A stretch of DNA of 7,813 bases from JBDUDR01 sp040002845 (GTDB lineage: Bacteria; Actinomycetota; Actinomycetes; Propionibacteriales; Nocardioidaceae), in assembly GCA_040002845.1 (NCBI GenBank), contig JBDUDR010000136.1:1-7813 (forward strand). Reading direction: 5' to 3'. The notes beneath the pieces are model-generated. The model saw only the letters and a list, made by a program, of their open reading frames with translations, had not been told where the DNA came from and did no database searches. Below, piece by piece: positions 1-6,042 of the stretch; position 1 is the first letter of the stretch, and each line of letters opens with the position of its first letter. The position numbers and the translations under genes are program-made.

Positions 1-1
1 G

Positions 2-451
2 GTTGCGCCGGACACCAACGTGTTCTTGCACCATCCGCAGTTCTTCACCGACGTCGACTGGCCGGGCCTCGTCGAGGCACGCCCGCACGAGGACGTGGAG
101 TTGGTCGTGCCGATCCTCGTGCTCGGCGAGTTAGACCATGCCAAACGCGGCAGGGCCGAGGTCCGGTCCCGAGCGCGGCAAACGCTGCGCCGGTTCGATG
201 AGATGTTCCACGACCCGGCCGCACCCGCGCGGCTCGAAGCCCCCGGGGGCAACCATGACATCCGTGTCCACCTTCTTGCAGACGACCCACAACATGTGCG
301 CCTACCTGACGCCGACGCCGAACTCATCGACCGCCTGAGCGCGCTCAAGCAGCTCGTTGGCCGCGAGGTTGTACTCGTCAGCCTCGACACCAGCATGGCG
401 CTCCGGGCTCGCACCGCTGGGCTGAACGTTTGCAAACTGGAGGACACGTAG
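2..451 (+). CDS. Stand-alone PIN-domain protein (putative ribonuclease), 5' end outside window
   Basis: The frame is open from base 2 to the TAG at 449-451 and encodes 149 visible residues. It opens with VAPDTNVFLHH, the canonical first PIN motif with its metal-binding Asp (D4 of the visible part). A GTG at base 20 would start after that Asp and remove it, so the true start must lie upstream of the window. Further PIN hallmarks follow: a hydrophobic strand into GELDHAKRG (the conserved Glu), an acidic DADAELID stretch, and VVLVSLDTSMALRA with the third acidic site. The pattern DTNVFL, then VVP..VLGELD..KRG, then an Arg-rich helix resembles the PIN domain found at the N-terminus of PhoH-type proteins (PIN_4 type). 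No PhoH ATPase domain follows, so it appears to stand alone. PIN proteins are Mg-dependent RNases, often toxins. No antitoxin gene is visible downstream; one could lie upstream. The fold is well supported, the toxin role is not. Confidence 0.85.
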   Translation, partial: VAPDTNVFLHHPQFFTDVDWPGLVEARPHEDVELVVPILVLGELDHAKRGRAEVRSRARQTLRRFDEMFHDPAAPARLEAPGGNHDIRVHLLADDPQHVRLPDADAELIDRLSALKQLVGREVVLVSLDTSMALRARTAGLNVCKLEDT

Positions 452-489
452 CCGCAAACGGCTGCCGGGAGGACCGATGTCGCCAATGG

Positions 490-524
490 GGAGGAATCCC
501 GCTTTCAGGTGCAGGACGCTGCGC
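490..524 (+). mobile_element. Possible relic of an IS200/IS605-type right end (TnpB omega-RNA 3' end)
   Basis: The string GGAATCCCGC TTTCAGGTGC (506-525) is close to the terminal hairpins often seen just downstream of tnpB genes in actinobacteria, where GGAATCCCGCxxx is followed by TTCAGG and a complementary xxxGCGGGA arm. Here about three bases of the left arm and one G of the right arm would be missing, so the stem is broken. This fits a decayed copy. No tnpB or tnpA coding sequence is recognisable on either side. The resemblance is recalled, not computed; treat as a lead. Confidence 0.25.
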
Positions 525-562
525 TCGAGGCGAAAGTCGGAGCGGTCGTCCTTGGCGACCCT

Positions 563-590
563 TGCTTATTCGGTCGCGACCGAATAAGCA
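563..590. repeat. Perfect 28-bp palindrome without a spacer
   Basis: The left half TGCTTATTCGGTCG (563-576) is followed at once by its exact reverse complement (577-590); all 14 pairs match. Its A/T-rich arms (TTATT/AATAA) stand out in this G+C-rich sequence. It lies 111 bases after the PIN stop codon and about 80 bases before the frameshifted small gene. A fully symmetric site of this size fits a dimeric repressor operator (TetR or MarR type) or a recombination or IS target. As RNA it could also fold as a strong hairpin, but no T-run follows, so a classical intrinsic terminator is less likely. No regulator gene is visible nearby. Confidence 0.9.
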
Positions 591-669
591 GAGACGATGA
601 TTGGGCTGGGGCGGAGCCCCGTTAGCTCTAGCCCTCAGTTTGGATGTCACGACTGGCAGCCTTGCTTCC

Positions 670-947
670 GTGACGGATGACCTACTCCGGTACTACAGGT
701 GGCAGCGTCGGGTCCACGACGGCTTACTGGGGCTCTGGAGCGAGCTGTGGTCGACCCAGACCCGGAGTCTGTGGAGTACCAACGATTGGCCGCAGTCGCA
801 GACCGTCGCCGTCGGGAAGCCGAGAAAGCCAAACGACCTCACTTCTCAGCGGCCCAGGTACAGAGCTTGATGTCAGCGCCGAGCGGTGGCCGAACCGCCA
901 CCGGGCAAACCGGTCGGAGTTCCCGGCTGAACAACCGTGACGAATAG
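670..947 (+). pseudogene. Small hypothetical gene, probably broken by a one-base frameshift
   Basis: I do not recognise the family. From GTG 670 one frame reads VTDDLLRYYRWQRRVHDG with high G/C at third positions. After roughly base 720 the coding-like signal passes to the frame one base back, reading GALERAVVDPDPESVEYQRL, then an Arg/Glu-rich helix (ADRRRREAEKAK), then HFSAAQVQSL and a polar tail to TAG at 945-947. A single missing base around 717-738 would join them into one protein of about 92 residues that is helical and charged. The second frame cannot extend upstream of the TGA at 678-680. An alternative is an intact 82-residue gene starting at GTG 699. There is no clear Shine-Dalgarno site before either start. 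The break could be a real mutation or a sequencing error. Confidence 0.4.
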
Positions 948-972
948 CTCACCCTTACTCAGCCGCAAGCCC

Positions 973-990
973 CCCGCCTGCAGAGGCGGG
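973..990. terminator. G+C-rich hairpin between convergent genes; terminator or IS-end relic
   Basis: CCCGCCT (973-979) pairs with AGGCGGG (984-990) around a GCAG loop. It sits 41 bases beyond the stop codon of the leftward glycosyltransferase gene and 26 bases beyond the stop of the rightward small gene, so it could end transcription from both sides. No T-run follows on either strand. The flanks (GCAAGCCCC before, CGATGTCG after) also recall the terminal hairpins of IS200/IS605-type elements. Confidence 0.4.
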
Positions 991-1030
991 CGATGTCGTA
1001 CTTGTCATCTCGCGCGATCTCAGTGCTCGG

Positions 1031-2752
1031 TCAGCGGAAGGGGTTCAGTCGGTAGTGGTGCGACTCCATTTGGATGCGCATATCGAGGTCCGGAGGGGCC
1101 ACGGCGTACATGTGATGGATCAGAGCATGGCCCGCCGCGGGCTGGCCCTGGAGCTTGAGCTGCGCAGCGGCCGCGAATGTCTCGGGGTATCCGAGGTCGG
1201 GGCCGAACGCCTTCGCGAAATCGAGCAGCGCCTTGATCACACCTGGACGTCCGGACGGTCCGTCCTCCTGCGCATAGAGCGTGAATCGGTCGAAGCGAGA
1301 TTGGACGCGCCAGCCGGGAACATCGCGTTTCCAGTGCTGCGGCGGGAAATCGCAGACCACCGTGCCACATTGGCTGTCGAGGACGAGCACGTAGACGGGA
1401 CCCTGCGTAGGCAGTTCGCGCGGATAGCGCGCCAACTTCCTCACCGCGATGACGAGCGGGCTGGCCCCCATATACCTCGGCTCCGACAAGAATTGCGCAC
1501 GCCACAGGCCCGCCGGGTTCGGATTGTCATACAGCACGATCGCGTCGGCCGGGATGTCATGGGTCAGCACGTCGGCGGCCTGTCCGTAGTCGGCGGCTTC
1601 GTTGTTGAGCACCGCGTTGGCGGTCGCGGGTAGCTGACTCAGCAATGCAGCACCTAACAGCACGCCGATCCCGACCCGGAGACGCCGGGACATGGCCCCG
1701 GGATCTTTGAGCGCGCGGGCCAGTGCCACCACGACTAGGACGTAGGCAGGCAGGAAGAAGTAGGCGAAATGGGGTCGGTACTGCAGGACGTTGAAGGACG
1801 TGGCGAGCTCATAGGCGAACACGAACGCGACCGGAGGCATCAGCGCGGGCCAGAAGAACCACCAACGGGCCAGTTGCCGACGAGCCCTGGACAGCACGAC
1901 CGCGGTGACGATCACCAACACAGTAACCGGCCACCATGGAAGCCACGAGGCCAGCAGCGGCAGCACGAAGGTCGCTAGGTGGTGCATCCCACTACCGAAG
2001 CGGTTGGCGATCCCCAAAGGACTCGGATCGAACATGCCAGCCGATGACAGCGACCGGAACTCGGGGTAGCCGACCAGGACCACCGCGCCGATGCTGATCG
2101 CGACTAGCGGCCATGTCTGGGACCACGAGAACCGGCCACGGTGGGCGAACCACGCCAGCACCGCCGCCGTCGTCACCAAGAACATCGTCGGCTCCGGTAG
2201 CCGGGTGAGCAGCATCGCGACCGCGGCGGCCGCCGCGAGCACCAGCCACCGTCGTTGCTGCCGGTCGTCAAGCCAGCGCTGGGTGGCGTAGCCGAACACC
2301 ATCATCAAGAACAACGGCAACGCGTACGGCCGGGTGTAGGCGCTGTAGCGGACCATCAACGGCGCGGTGGCCAGCACCCAGACACCGAACGCGCCGGCAC
2401 CGCCCATGCCCAGCCGGCGCAGCAGCAAACTCATCAGCACCAGCGTGCCGATCCCGGCCACCACCGGCACCAGTCGCTGCCGCAACTGTCCCTCACCGAG
2501 CAGATGCTGCACCAGCGCGCCCAGCAGCGGATCCAGCGGCGGCTGCCGGGTGCCATGGATAATCTTCTCGATGCTGTCGGAGCCGTACGGCGCCATCTGC
2601 TGGAGCTCGTTCTGGTTGTACGGCTGGTTGATGGCCGCCGCCACCATCAGCACAGACCCCACCCCGACAGCCCCCGCGTACCAGCCTGAATGCCCGACGG
2701 CGGTTCTGAGTCGAACAGACGTCGCCTCTCGCGGCGTCGTACTGGTGGTCAT
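1031..2752 (-). CDS. GT-C type membrane glycosyltransferase (PMT/ArnT-like) with large C-terminal exported domain
   Basis: A 573-residue polytopic protein. The first membrane segment (about 24-41) is followed by a loop with NELQQMAP (48-55), where GT-C enzymes carry their acidic catalytic residue (E49 is the candidate), then RQPPLDPLL (69-77), matching the family's PPL motif, and RYSAYTRPYALPL (135-147), a recurrent GT-C signature. About 11 membrane segments end near residue 380. The last 190 or so residues are soluble and probably extracytoplasmic, with a Cys pair (CGTVVC, C462/C467). Such enzymes move a sugar from polyprenyl-phosphate to an acceptor outside the membrane. The start was placed at ATG 2752 because GGGGGAG lies 4 bases before it; a TTG at 2821 (8-base overlap with the flippase gene) and an ATG at 2773 lack such a site. 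It is downstream of, and probably cotranscribed with, the flippase gene. Donor and acceptor are unknown. Confidence 0.8.
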   Translation of the reverse strand: MTTSTTPREATSVRLRTAVGHSGWYAGAVGVGSVLMVAAAINQPYNQNELQQMAPYGSDSIEKIIHGTRQPPLDPLLGALVQHLLGEGQLRQRLVPVVAGIGTLVLMSLLLRRLGMGGAGAFGVWVLATAPLMVRYSAYTRPYALPLFLMMVFGYATQRWLDDRQQRRWLVLAAAAAVAMLLTRLPEPTMFLVTTAAVLAWFAHRGRFSWSQTWPLVAISIGAVVLVGYPEFRSLSSAGMFDPSPLGIANRFGSGMHHLATFVLPLLASWLPWWPVTVLVIVTAVVLSRARRQLARWWFFWPALMPPVAFVFAYELATSFNVLQYRPHFAYFFLPAYVLVVVALARALKDPGAMSRRLRVGIGVLLGAALLSQLPATANAVLNNEAADYGQAADVLTHDIPADAIVLYDNPNPAGLWRAQFLSEPRYMGASPLVIAVRKLARYPRELPTQGPVYVLVLDSQCGTVVCDFPPQHWKRDVPGWRVQSRFDRFTLYAQEDGPSGRPGVIKALLDFAKAFGPDLGYPETFAAAAQLKLQGQPAAGHALIHHMYAVAPPDLDMRIQMESHHYRLNPFR

Positions 2753-2756
2753 CGAA

Positions 2757-2763
2757 CTCCCCC
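2757..2763 (-). promoter_or_regulatory. Ribosome binding site deciding the GT-C gene start
   Basis: On the minus strand GGGGGAG ends 4 bases before ATG 2752. Spacing is short but the match is strong, and neither alternative start (ATG 2773, TTG 2821) has a comparable site. The 61-base gap to the flippase stop also contains TACACT (2809 to 2804 on the minus strand), a possible weak internal -10 with no convincing -35. Confidence 0.55.
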
Positions 2764-2813
2764 GGAGCGGCATGTTTCGCGCGGCGTCGTCGACACCGCC
2801 GCAAGTGTACGGC

Positions 2814-4130
2814 TTAGGCAAAGGCGTCCGGCGTTGCCGGACTCTCGGCGGATCCGGGCTCGGGTGCCTGACCGGCGCGGGGACGGCAAGCCACCAGCAG
2901 CAGTGCGAACGCCGTCAGCTGCGCGAGGAGGAAGGCGACGACAACACGTGGCTCAGGCGCCATCGTCGACAGGACCGTCCACCCGCCCGATACCGCGAGA
3001 GCCGCGGCCCAGGAGGTGGTCGCCGCCCGGGAGCGGCCGAGGGCCAGCAACATGAGCAGCAGTACGAGGTTGCCGAGGGCGATCGCGGTGCCGACCCCCA
3101 AGGCCGCGAGGTCACCCGCGTTCACATTGACGTCCGGGCCGAAGGCCACATGCAGCACCGGCTGCATGAGGGTCAAACCGACCAGTGCTGCCGCGGCGGC
3201 TCCGACGACGACGCCGAGCACGGTTATTCTGCGAACCCGGGCCAATCTTCGGAGCTGGCCGTCGACGACGAGCAGCGTGAGCGCAGGCGTGAGTCGCGGG
3301 CTCATCCCGAGGGCCAGCAGGTAGGGAGCCCGCCACACGGCGAGCGCCACGAACAGCGACGTGACCTCTGCCTGGGCGCCGCCGATCGCAGCAAGCACCA
3401 CGGGAGCGGCGGTGAGCACGACCTGCGCGATGAGGGAACCGCCCGCGATGCCGGAGACCAGGGCCAGTGGGCTGCGCAGGTCCGACGAGGCAGCCGACGT
3501 GGAGTCAAAGCGCAGGCTCCGGGCCCAGACCAGGCCGATGAACGGTCCGACGACCAGCGCCACGCCGAAGGCCTTCGCTCCACCACCGGCCAAAGCGACC
3601 CCCGCCGCCCCCACCACTCGGATCGCGTTCTCACCAATCAATGAGGCTGCGGTCGCGACATAGCGGCCGCGCCCGGCGAGCGCTCCCCGTACGAGGCCCA
3701 CGAAGAACGACCCGGCGGTCACAGCGGCGATCAGCGCCGGGAAAGCCACGCCGTCCTGGTGGAACAGCGGGTGGCGGAACGCGAGGGCGCCCACGCCCGC
3801 CAGGGCTGATAGCCCGGCGGACACAGCCGAGATCCTCGGGATGGAGCGGGCGACGGTGCCCTCGTGGCCGTCCCTGGCCAGGGTCCGGATGGTCCAGTGC
3901 TGAACCGCGAAGGTCAGCACCGCCGCCGCGACGGCCCAAAACGACCACAGCACGGAGACCGGGGCTGCGCGTTCGGCACCGAGGGACCTGGTCGCCAACG
4001 CAAAGAAAGCGTAGGCGAGCAAACCACTGATCGCGCTGCCCACCGCGAGCACGCCAGAGTCGCGCGAGGCCACGCCTCGCCCGGGCTTTCTGGGGACGGA
4101 GGAGCGTGGTCTATCCTCGGGGGCTGACAT
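2814..4130 (-). CDS. Wzx/MATE-like polysaccharide or lipid-linked glycan flippase
   Basis: A 438-residue protein with about 12 hydrophobic segments spread along its length (for example 26-47, 57-77, 98-118, 129-150, 222-248, 303-325, 340-363, 395-415), a short polar N-terminus rich in Arg and Pro, and a polar Pro-rich C-terminal tail after residue 415. The pattern of an N-terminal SGVLAVGSAISGLLAYAFFA helix followed by LATRSLG is typical of the polysaccharide-transporter branch of the MOP superfamily (Wzx, RfbX, MurJ relatives), which flips undecaprenyl-linked glycans to the outer face of the membrane; the length is normal for the family. The start is ATG 4130. No clear Shine-Dalgarno site precedes it, and only 29 bases separate it from the divergent GT2 start. 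Its stop lies 61 bases before the GT-C gene, so the two probably form an operon. The substrate is not predictable from sequence alone. Confidence 0.75.
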   Translation of the reverse strand: MSAPEDRPRSSVPRKPGRGVASRDSGVLAVGSAISGLLAYAFFALATRSLGAERAAPVSVLWSFWAVAAAVLTFAVQHWTIRTLARDGHEGTVARSIPRISAVSAGLSALAGVGALAFRHPLFHQDGVAFPALIAAVTAGSFFVGLVRGALAGRGRYVATAASLIGENAIRVVGAAGVALAGGGAKAFGVALVVGPFIGLVWARSLRFDSTSAASSDLRSPLALVSGIAGGSLIAQVVLTAAPVVLAAIGGAQAEVTSLFVALAVWRAPYLLALGMSPRLTPALTLLVVDGQLRRLARVRRITVLGVVVGAAAAALVGLTLMQPVLHVAFGPDVNVNAGDLAALGVGTAIALGNLVLLLMLLALGRSRAATTSWAAALAVSGGWTVLSTMAPEPRVVVAFLLAQLTAFALLLVACRPRAGQAPEPGSAESPATPDAFA

Positions 4131-4159
4131 CTTGCTCGACTTTCCTGCAGCGGACGGAC
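4131..4159. promoter_or_regulatory. 29-bp divergent start region (flippase / GT2)
   Basis: The two divergent start codons, ATG 4130 (-) and ATG 4160 (+), are separated by only 29 bases, too few for two independent promoters plus leaders. Promoter elements must lie inside the opposing coding sequences. Weak -10 candidates are TATCCT at 4112-4117 for the rightward genes and TAGCGT (minus strand, 4169 to 4164) for the leftward genes. Neither has a good -35. Confidence 0.35.
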
Positions 4160-5161
4160 ATGGACGCTAACATCCCGGCACGGTCGGCTGCCGCGCCCGT
4201 GAACGACAGCGATGCCAAGCCGCTCCTCGACCGAACCGCGTTCACATACTCCGTGGTCGTTCCAGTGTTCAACAGCGTCGCGCTCGTCGGCCAGACCGTC
4301 GACCGCATTGTCGAGGTGTTCGAGCGGGAGGGCTTGTCCTACGAACTCATCCTGGTCAACGACGGCAGCCGCGACGGTAGCTGGGAGGTGATCGCCGGCA
4401 AGGCTCGAGCCAATCCCCACATCATCGCGCTCGATCTGCTGCACAACTACGGCCAGCACAACGCCAACCTCGCCGGTTTTCGCGAGGCGACCGGTGACTA
4501 TGTCATCACCATGGATGACGACCTCCAGAACCCGCCGGACCAGGTGCTGACGCTCATCGACGAGGCGATGCGCGGACGCGATGCCGTCTTCGGGAAGTTC
4601 GAGCGGAAGGAGGCCGCTTCCTATCGGCGGCTCGGCAGCACGGCCATCGCCATGATCAACAGGCGCATCTTCGGACAGCCGTCAGACCTCGTGGTGTCCA
4701 ACTTCCGGATCCTGCGCCGCGATGTCGTCGACCGCATCACCGCCTCCCGCACCGCAACCCCCTACATCACCGGGCAGGCGCTGCTGTATTCGAGCAACCG
4801 GTCCCATGTCCCCGTCCGGCACGAACCGCGCGCTGTCGGCAAGAGCAACTACAGCACGATTCGGATCATGCGCCTGGTGCTCACGATCCTCTTCAGCTAC
4901 TCGTCGTACCCGTTGCGGCTGGCAGCGCTCGGTGGCTTCGCGATCTCGGCAGCCAGTTTCGTCTTCGGCGCCGTCTACCTGATCCACGGGATCGTCGCCG
5001 ACACGCGGGTCCAGGGCTGGACGACGCTCGTCGTGTTGTTGTCGATGTTCAACGGCGTAACGATTGCGCTGCTCTCGATGCTCGGGGAGTACATCGTGCG
5101 CACCCTGAACACGGTCGCGGCTCAGGACACCTACCATGTCGTCGAGCGTGTCTCGGAGTGA
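4160..5161 (+). CDS. GT2 polyprenyl-phosphate glycosyltransferase, ArnC/GtrB/DPM1-like
   Basis: A 333-residue enzyme with a cytoplasmic GT-A domain and two C-terminal membrane helices. Visible motifs are VVVPVFN (32-38), VNDGSRDGSW (66-75, nucleotide-sugar binding), LHNYGQHNANLAGF (94-107), MDDDLQNPP (118-126, the metal-binding site, usually DADLQ in the family) and GKSNYS (227-232). The helices lie near 255-277 and 288-310. NYGQH, DLQNPP and the GxSxYS motif closely follow ArnC of Gram-negative bacteria. The family transfers a sugar from a nucleotide donor to polyprenyl phosphate, giving a substrate for flipping and for GT-C enzymes, both encoded next door. The start is ATG 4160; an in-frame GTG at 4106 would overlap the divergent flippase gene and adds 18 residues with no family resemblance. 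The stop overlaps the sulfotransferase start by 4 bases. The sugar is unknown, so no gene symbol is given. Confidence 0.88.
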   Translation: MDANIPARSAAAPVNDSDAKPLLDRTAFTYSVVVPVFNSVALVGQTVDRIVEVFEREGLSYELILVNDGSRDGSWEVIAGKARANPHIIALDLLHNYGQHNANLAGFREATGDYVITMDDDLQNPPDQVLTLIDEAMRGRDAVFGKFERKEAASYRRLGSTAIAMINRRIFGQPSDLVVSNFRILRRDVVDRITASRTATPYITGQALLYSSNRSHVPVRHEPRAVGKSNYSTIRIMRLVLTILFSYSSYPLRLAALGGFAISAASFVFGAVYLIHGIVADTRVQGWTTLVVLLSMFNGVTIALLSMLGEYIVRTLNTVAAQDTYHVVERVSE

Positions 5162-5904
5162 TCCGACACCTTCTCGTCATCGGGGCACAGCGCTGCGCCA
5201 CCACCTATCTGCACTCGCTGCTCGATGCCCATCCAGACATCACCATGGCCCGCCCAGCGCGGCCGGAGCCGAAGTTCTTCCTTGCCCCCGAGTCCGAAGC
5301 ACGCGGGCTGGAATGGTACCGAGGCGCCTACTTCTCCCACGCGACCTCGCAGTCTCTGCTCGGTGAAAAGAGCACCAGCTATCTCGAGGACGCTCAAGCG
5401 GCTCGTCGGGCCGCTTCGGTTCTCGGCTGGGCTGAGATCGTTGTCTTGCTGCGCGACCCCGTCGCCCGGGCCGTGTCCAACTGGCGTTTCAGTACCGCCA
5501 ATGGTTTGGAGGACCGCCCGCTGGCGCAGGCGTTGACCGAGAACCTCGACCGGGCGCGTGACTGGGACGCGCACCTCACCTCGGTGTCTCCGTACGCATA
5601 CGTGGAGCGCGGTCGCTACGTGGACTATCTCGAGTCCTGGTGGGCAAGGTTTCCCGAGACCGTGCATGTGCGGTTCATGGAAGACCTGATAAGCGGGAGG
5701 GCGGCTGTCGCCGAGCTCTATCACGCATTGGACGTCGACCCCGGTTTCCGGCCGGCCGGGCTCGGACAGCCGGTCCACGCCGCCCAGGGGCCGGCGCCGG
5801 AGCTGGAGCCGGCGCTGGTCGCCCGGCTCCGCGACTACTTCAGCGGCAGTGACGAGCGCCTGCGCTCGCGTCTCGGGCAGGAGCTGCCCTGGGCCACCCG
5901 CTGA
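5158..5904 (+). CDS. PAPS-dependent sulfotransferase
   Basis: A 248-residue soluble protein without a signal peptide, so it should act in the cytoplasm. The 5'-phosphosulfate loop is GAQRCATTYLHSLL (9-22). The 3'-phosphate binding motif is LLRDPVARAVSNWRF (97-111), with the Arg and Ser that contact the PAP nucleotide. GEKSTSYL (69-76) and RGRYVDYLESW (151-161) match the carbohydrate-type (heparan-like) sulfotransferase layout, as does a C-terminal helix ending in LPWATR. The family moves sulfate from PAPS to hydroxyls or amines of sugars and lipids. The start is GTG 5158, overlapping the TGA of the GT2 gene (GTGA), which implies translational coupling; the first motif lies only 9 residues in, as expected. 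Coupling to a polyprenyl-phosphate glycosyltransferase suggests that a lipid-linked sugar or glycan is sulfated before export. PAPS synthesis genes are not in the window. The acceptor is unknown. Confidence 0.88.
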   Translation: MIRHLLVIGAQRCATTYLHSLLDAHPDITMARPARPEPKFFLAPESEARGLEWYRGAYFSHATSQSLLGEKSTSYLEDAQAARRAASVLGWAEIVVLLRDPVARAVSNWRFSTANGLEDRPLAQALTENLDRARDWDAHLTSVSPYAYVERGRYVDYLESWWARFPETVHVRFMEDLISGRAAVAELYHALDVDPGFRPAGLGQPVHAAQGPAPELEPALVARLRDYFSGSDERLRSRLGQELPWATR

Positions 5905-6042
5905 CCTCCGCTCCGGCTCGACTTAGGGGCTCGCAAGCTGCCCGACACGTCCTAGTGGTGCCTGCGAAGGGACCAGCCTGTGTCGGATGGCCGGGAACAA
6001 GTGTCGGATCGGCGAAACTGTCGGATCGCGGTGGCATGACAC
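5905..6042. other. Spacer between convergent sulfotransferase and rmlB genes
   Basis: This 138-base gap joins the 3' ends of two convergent genes. No strong terminator hairpin with a T-run is visible. Its right half carries three direct TGTCGGAT repeats, listed separately. Confidence 0.6.
5981..6026 (+). repeat. Three direct TGTCGGAT repeats
   Basis: Exact 8-base copies occur at 5981-5988, 6002-6009 and 6019-6026, starting 21 and 17 bases apart. The second and third continue as TGTCGGATCG. CCGACA, the inverse of the core, occurs at 5942-5947. Spaced direct repeats of this kind occur at the ends of IS21-type elements, and also as clustered regulator sites. No transposase lies nearby, and the position between two convergent 3' ends makes an operator role unlikely. 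A solitary IS end is my preferred but weak reading. Confidence 0.6.

Larger units (their letters stand above)
452..1030. other. Gene-poor spacer with degraded sequence
   Basis: About 580 bases lie between the PIN gene and the end of the leftward glycosyltransferase gene. No intact gene with good codon bias and start signals is visible. The stretch holds a possible IS200/IS605-type right-end relic near 490-524, a perfect palindrome at 563-590, a probable frameshifted small gene at 670-947 and a G+C-rich hairpin at 973-990. The mix of relics suggests a boundary where accessory DNA has come and gone beside the glycan locus. I see no tRNA or CRISPR array here. Confidence 0.6.

Noticed and set aside
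899..915. ACCGG-GCAAA-CCGGT short hairpin
   Set aside because: Only a 5-bp stem, inside a likely reading frame, with no T-run; not a convincing terminator.
452..1030. tRNA gene or CRISPR array in the spacer
   Set aside because: No cloverleaf-like arms or CCA end and no regularly spaced direct repeats were found on reading both strands.
1055..1633. Rightward 192-codon open frame opposite the GT-C gene
   Set aside because: Fully antisense to the C-terminal half of the GT-C gene and without a start signal or domain.
2731..2790. GCGGCGTCGT repeated at 2731-2740 and 2781-2790, exactly 50 bases apart
   Set aside because: Short, made of common G+C-rich codons and partly inside coding sequence; chance is a sufficient explanation.
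2367..3644. Long rightward open frame of 425 codons across the flippase and GT-C genes
   Set aside because: It is antisense to two clear membrane-protein genes, crosses their junction, and its product is Arg/Ser/Pro-rich with no domain pattern, as expected for a shadow frame in G+C-rich DNA.
4106..4159. Upstream GTG start for the GT2 gene
   Set aside because: It would overlap the divergent flippase gene and add residues without family resemblance; ATG 4160 is simpler.
5770..5825. Repetitive GCCGG/GGAGC tract near the sulfotransferase 3' end
   Set aside because: It encodes an Ala/Pro/Glu-rich linker in frame; the repetition follows from codon use.
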